Positions 63,551 through 64,000 of a stretch of 64,000 bases of DNA are shown in pieces. A program made the translations under genes and the position numbers. Position 1 is the first letter of the stretch, and every line of letters starts with the position of its first letter. The stretch comes from UBA974 sp002292405 (GTDB taxonomy: Bacteria > Bacteroidota > Bacteroidia > Flavobacteriales_D > Sanyastnellaceae): assembly GCA_943842425.1 (NCBI GenBank), contig CALTBR010000003.1:620001-684000 (forward strand), read 5' to 3'. The notes under the pieces were generated by a model that searched no databases, was not told the DNA's origin, and worked only from the letters and a program-made list of their open reading frames with translations.

Positions 63551-64000
63551 ATGGCAAAGCAAAAAATGTTTAAGCTCGGCGAGATTTTAGAGGTGGTCAT
63601 CGTGTCAGCGGCGTTCGGAGGGAAAGGTGTCGCAAGGATTCCTACAGAAAAAGGAGATTTTACGCTTTTCGTGCAAAACACCTACCCCGGTCAGAAGGTT
63701 AGTGCTCAGGTCGTTAAATGTAAAAACCGATATGCCGAATGTAGATTACGTCATGTGATAGAATCATCTCCAGATGAGGTGGAAACTGAATACCAAAATA
63801 TTCCGGGAGCTCCATATTCAAAGTTTCCCATAGAAATTCAACATAAATACAAGGAAGAGACCGCCCTTGATTTATTTGAACGCATTGGTGGTGTAAAAGA
63901 CGTAAGGAATAAATACTCTGGAATTGTTGGATCTCCAACCTGCCAACACTACAGAAATAAGATGGAGTATAGCTTTTCTGAAATTAGGCATGATCTGGAA
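63551..64000 (+). CDS. RlmD-like 23S rRNA uracil-5 methyltransferase, N-terminal part (partial), lacking the Fe-S cysteines
   Basis: The first 150 codons are present; the gene runs off the window and is not listed among complete frames. Residues 8-60 are a TRAM RNA-binding domain (FGGKGVARIPTEKGDFTLFV, VVKCKNRYAECRLRH). The later HYRNKMEYSFS is the standard RlmD/RlmC-family segment. The family normally has CxHFGxCGGCxxQ before RIGG; here the corresponding stretch (APYSKFPIEIQHKY ... FERIGG) has no Cys, so no [4Fe-4S] cluster is expected. The SAM-binding domain lies outside the window. Confidence 0.8.
   Translation, partial: MAKQKMFKLGEILEVVIVSAAFGGKGVARIPTEKGDFTLFVQNTYPGQKVSAQVVKCKNRYAECRLRHVIESSPDEVETEYQNIPGAPYSKFPIEIQHKYKEETALDLFERIGGVKDVRNKYSGIVGSPTCQHYRNKMEYSFSEIRHDLE

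Overview
The window looks like a chromosome segment from a marine-type Bacteroidota, most likely Flavobacteriales of the Cryomorphaceae/Crocinitomicaceae kind. The evidence is: type IX secretion system (T9SS) parts (PorQ, PorP/SprF) and five secreted proteins with T9SS C-terminal sorting domains; a bacillithiol glycosyltransferase (BshA); an S46 dipeptidyl-peptidase; type B ribosomal protein L31; a fused isobutyryl-CoA mutase (IcmF); and promoters of the Bacteroidota type (TAnnTTTG at -7) with almost no Shine-Dalgarno sequences. Genes are packed tightly with many 4-bp overlaps. No tRNA, rRNA, CRISPR array, prophage or insertion sequence was seen.

Layout. 1-2.5 kb: the end of an unidentified protein, an outer-membrane barrel, then an ECF sigma factor with an unlisted 49-aa downstream gene. 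2.7-5.5 kb: uvrA. 5.5-9.6 kb: a three-gene surface cassette (SprB-like type-B cargo, PorP/SprF, small secreted protein). 9.8-13.6 kb: icmF and a membrane protein. 13.6-23.4 kb: secreted proteins on the minus strand, namely a CotH-kinase/lamin-tail protein, a lysyl-oxidase-domain protein, a DPP11-like peptidase and an SprB-like adhesin, plus an unlisted 35-aa membrane peptide. 23.4-28.3 kb: yaaA, an FKBP, a DUF819 transporter, ribA and an MFS sugar carrier. 28.4-33.7 kb: a 1745-aa cysteine-rich modular protein built on a 1185-bp near-perfect tandem repeat. 33.8-49.7 kb: housekeeping (fba, def, ribBA, rpmE2, xerD, ettA, acyl-CoA carboxylase, ChaN-like protein, Nudix, aat) and a choice-of-anchor-L T9SS protein. 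49.8-64 kb: a GlmU-like protein, lon, porQ, cmk, a GH3/beta-lactamase fusion, bshA, aroQ, a CCC transporter, an endonuclease/phosphatase-fold protein and the start of an RlmD-like methyltransferase.

Main themes. (1) Surface biology: PorQ and PorP/SprF serve cargo proteins found in the same window. One uncharacterised secreted module (hallmark YDSWxTIG) occurs seven times in three proteins at two loci. (2) A secreted lysyl oxidase that keeps the copper histidines and both cofactor-forming residues. (3) Riboflavin synthesis is split between a RibBA whose GTP cyclohydrolase half has lost its zinc cysteines and an intact stand-alone RibA. (4) At many genes a TAnnTTYG box ends exactly 4 nt before the ATG, which predicts leaderless mRNAs; the def/ribBA pair shares a perfect 12-bp inverted repeat that includes both start codons.

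Functions are assigned by recognising motifs in the translations; no database search was run. Where several starts were possible I chose ATG codons over upstream TTG/GTG codons and say so.
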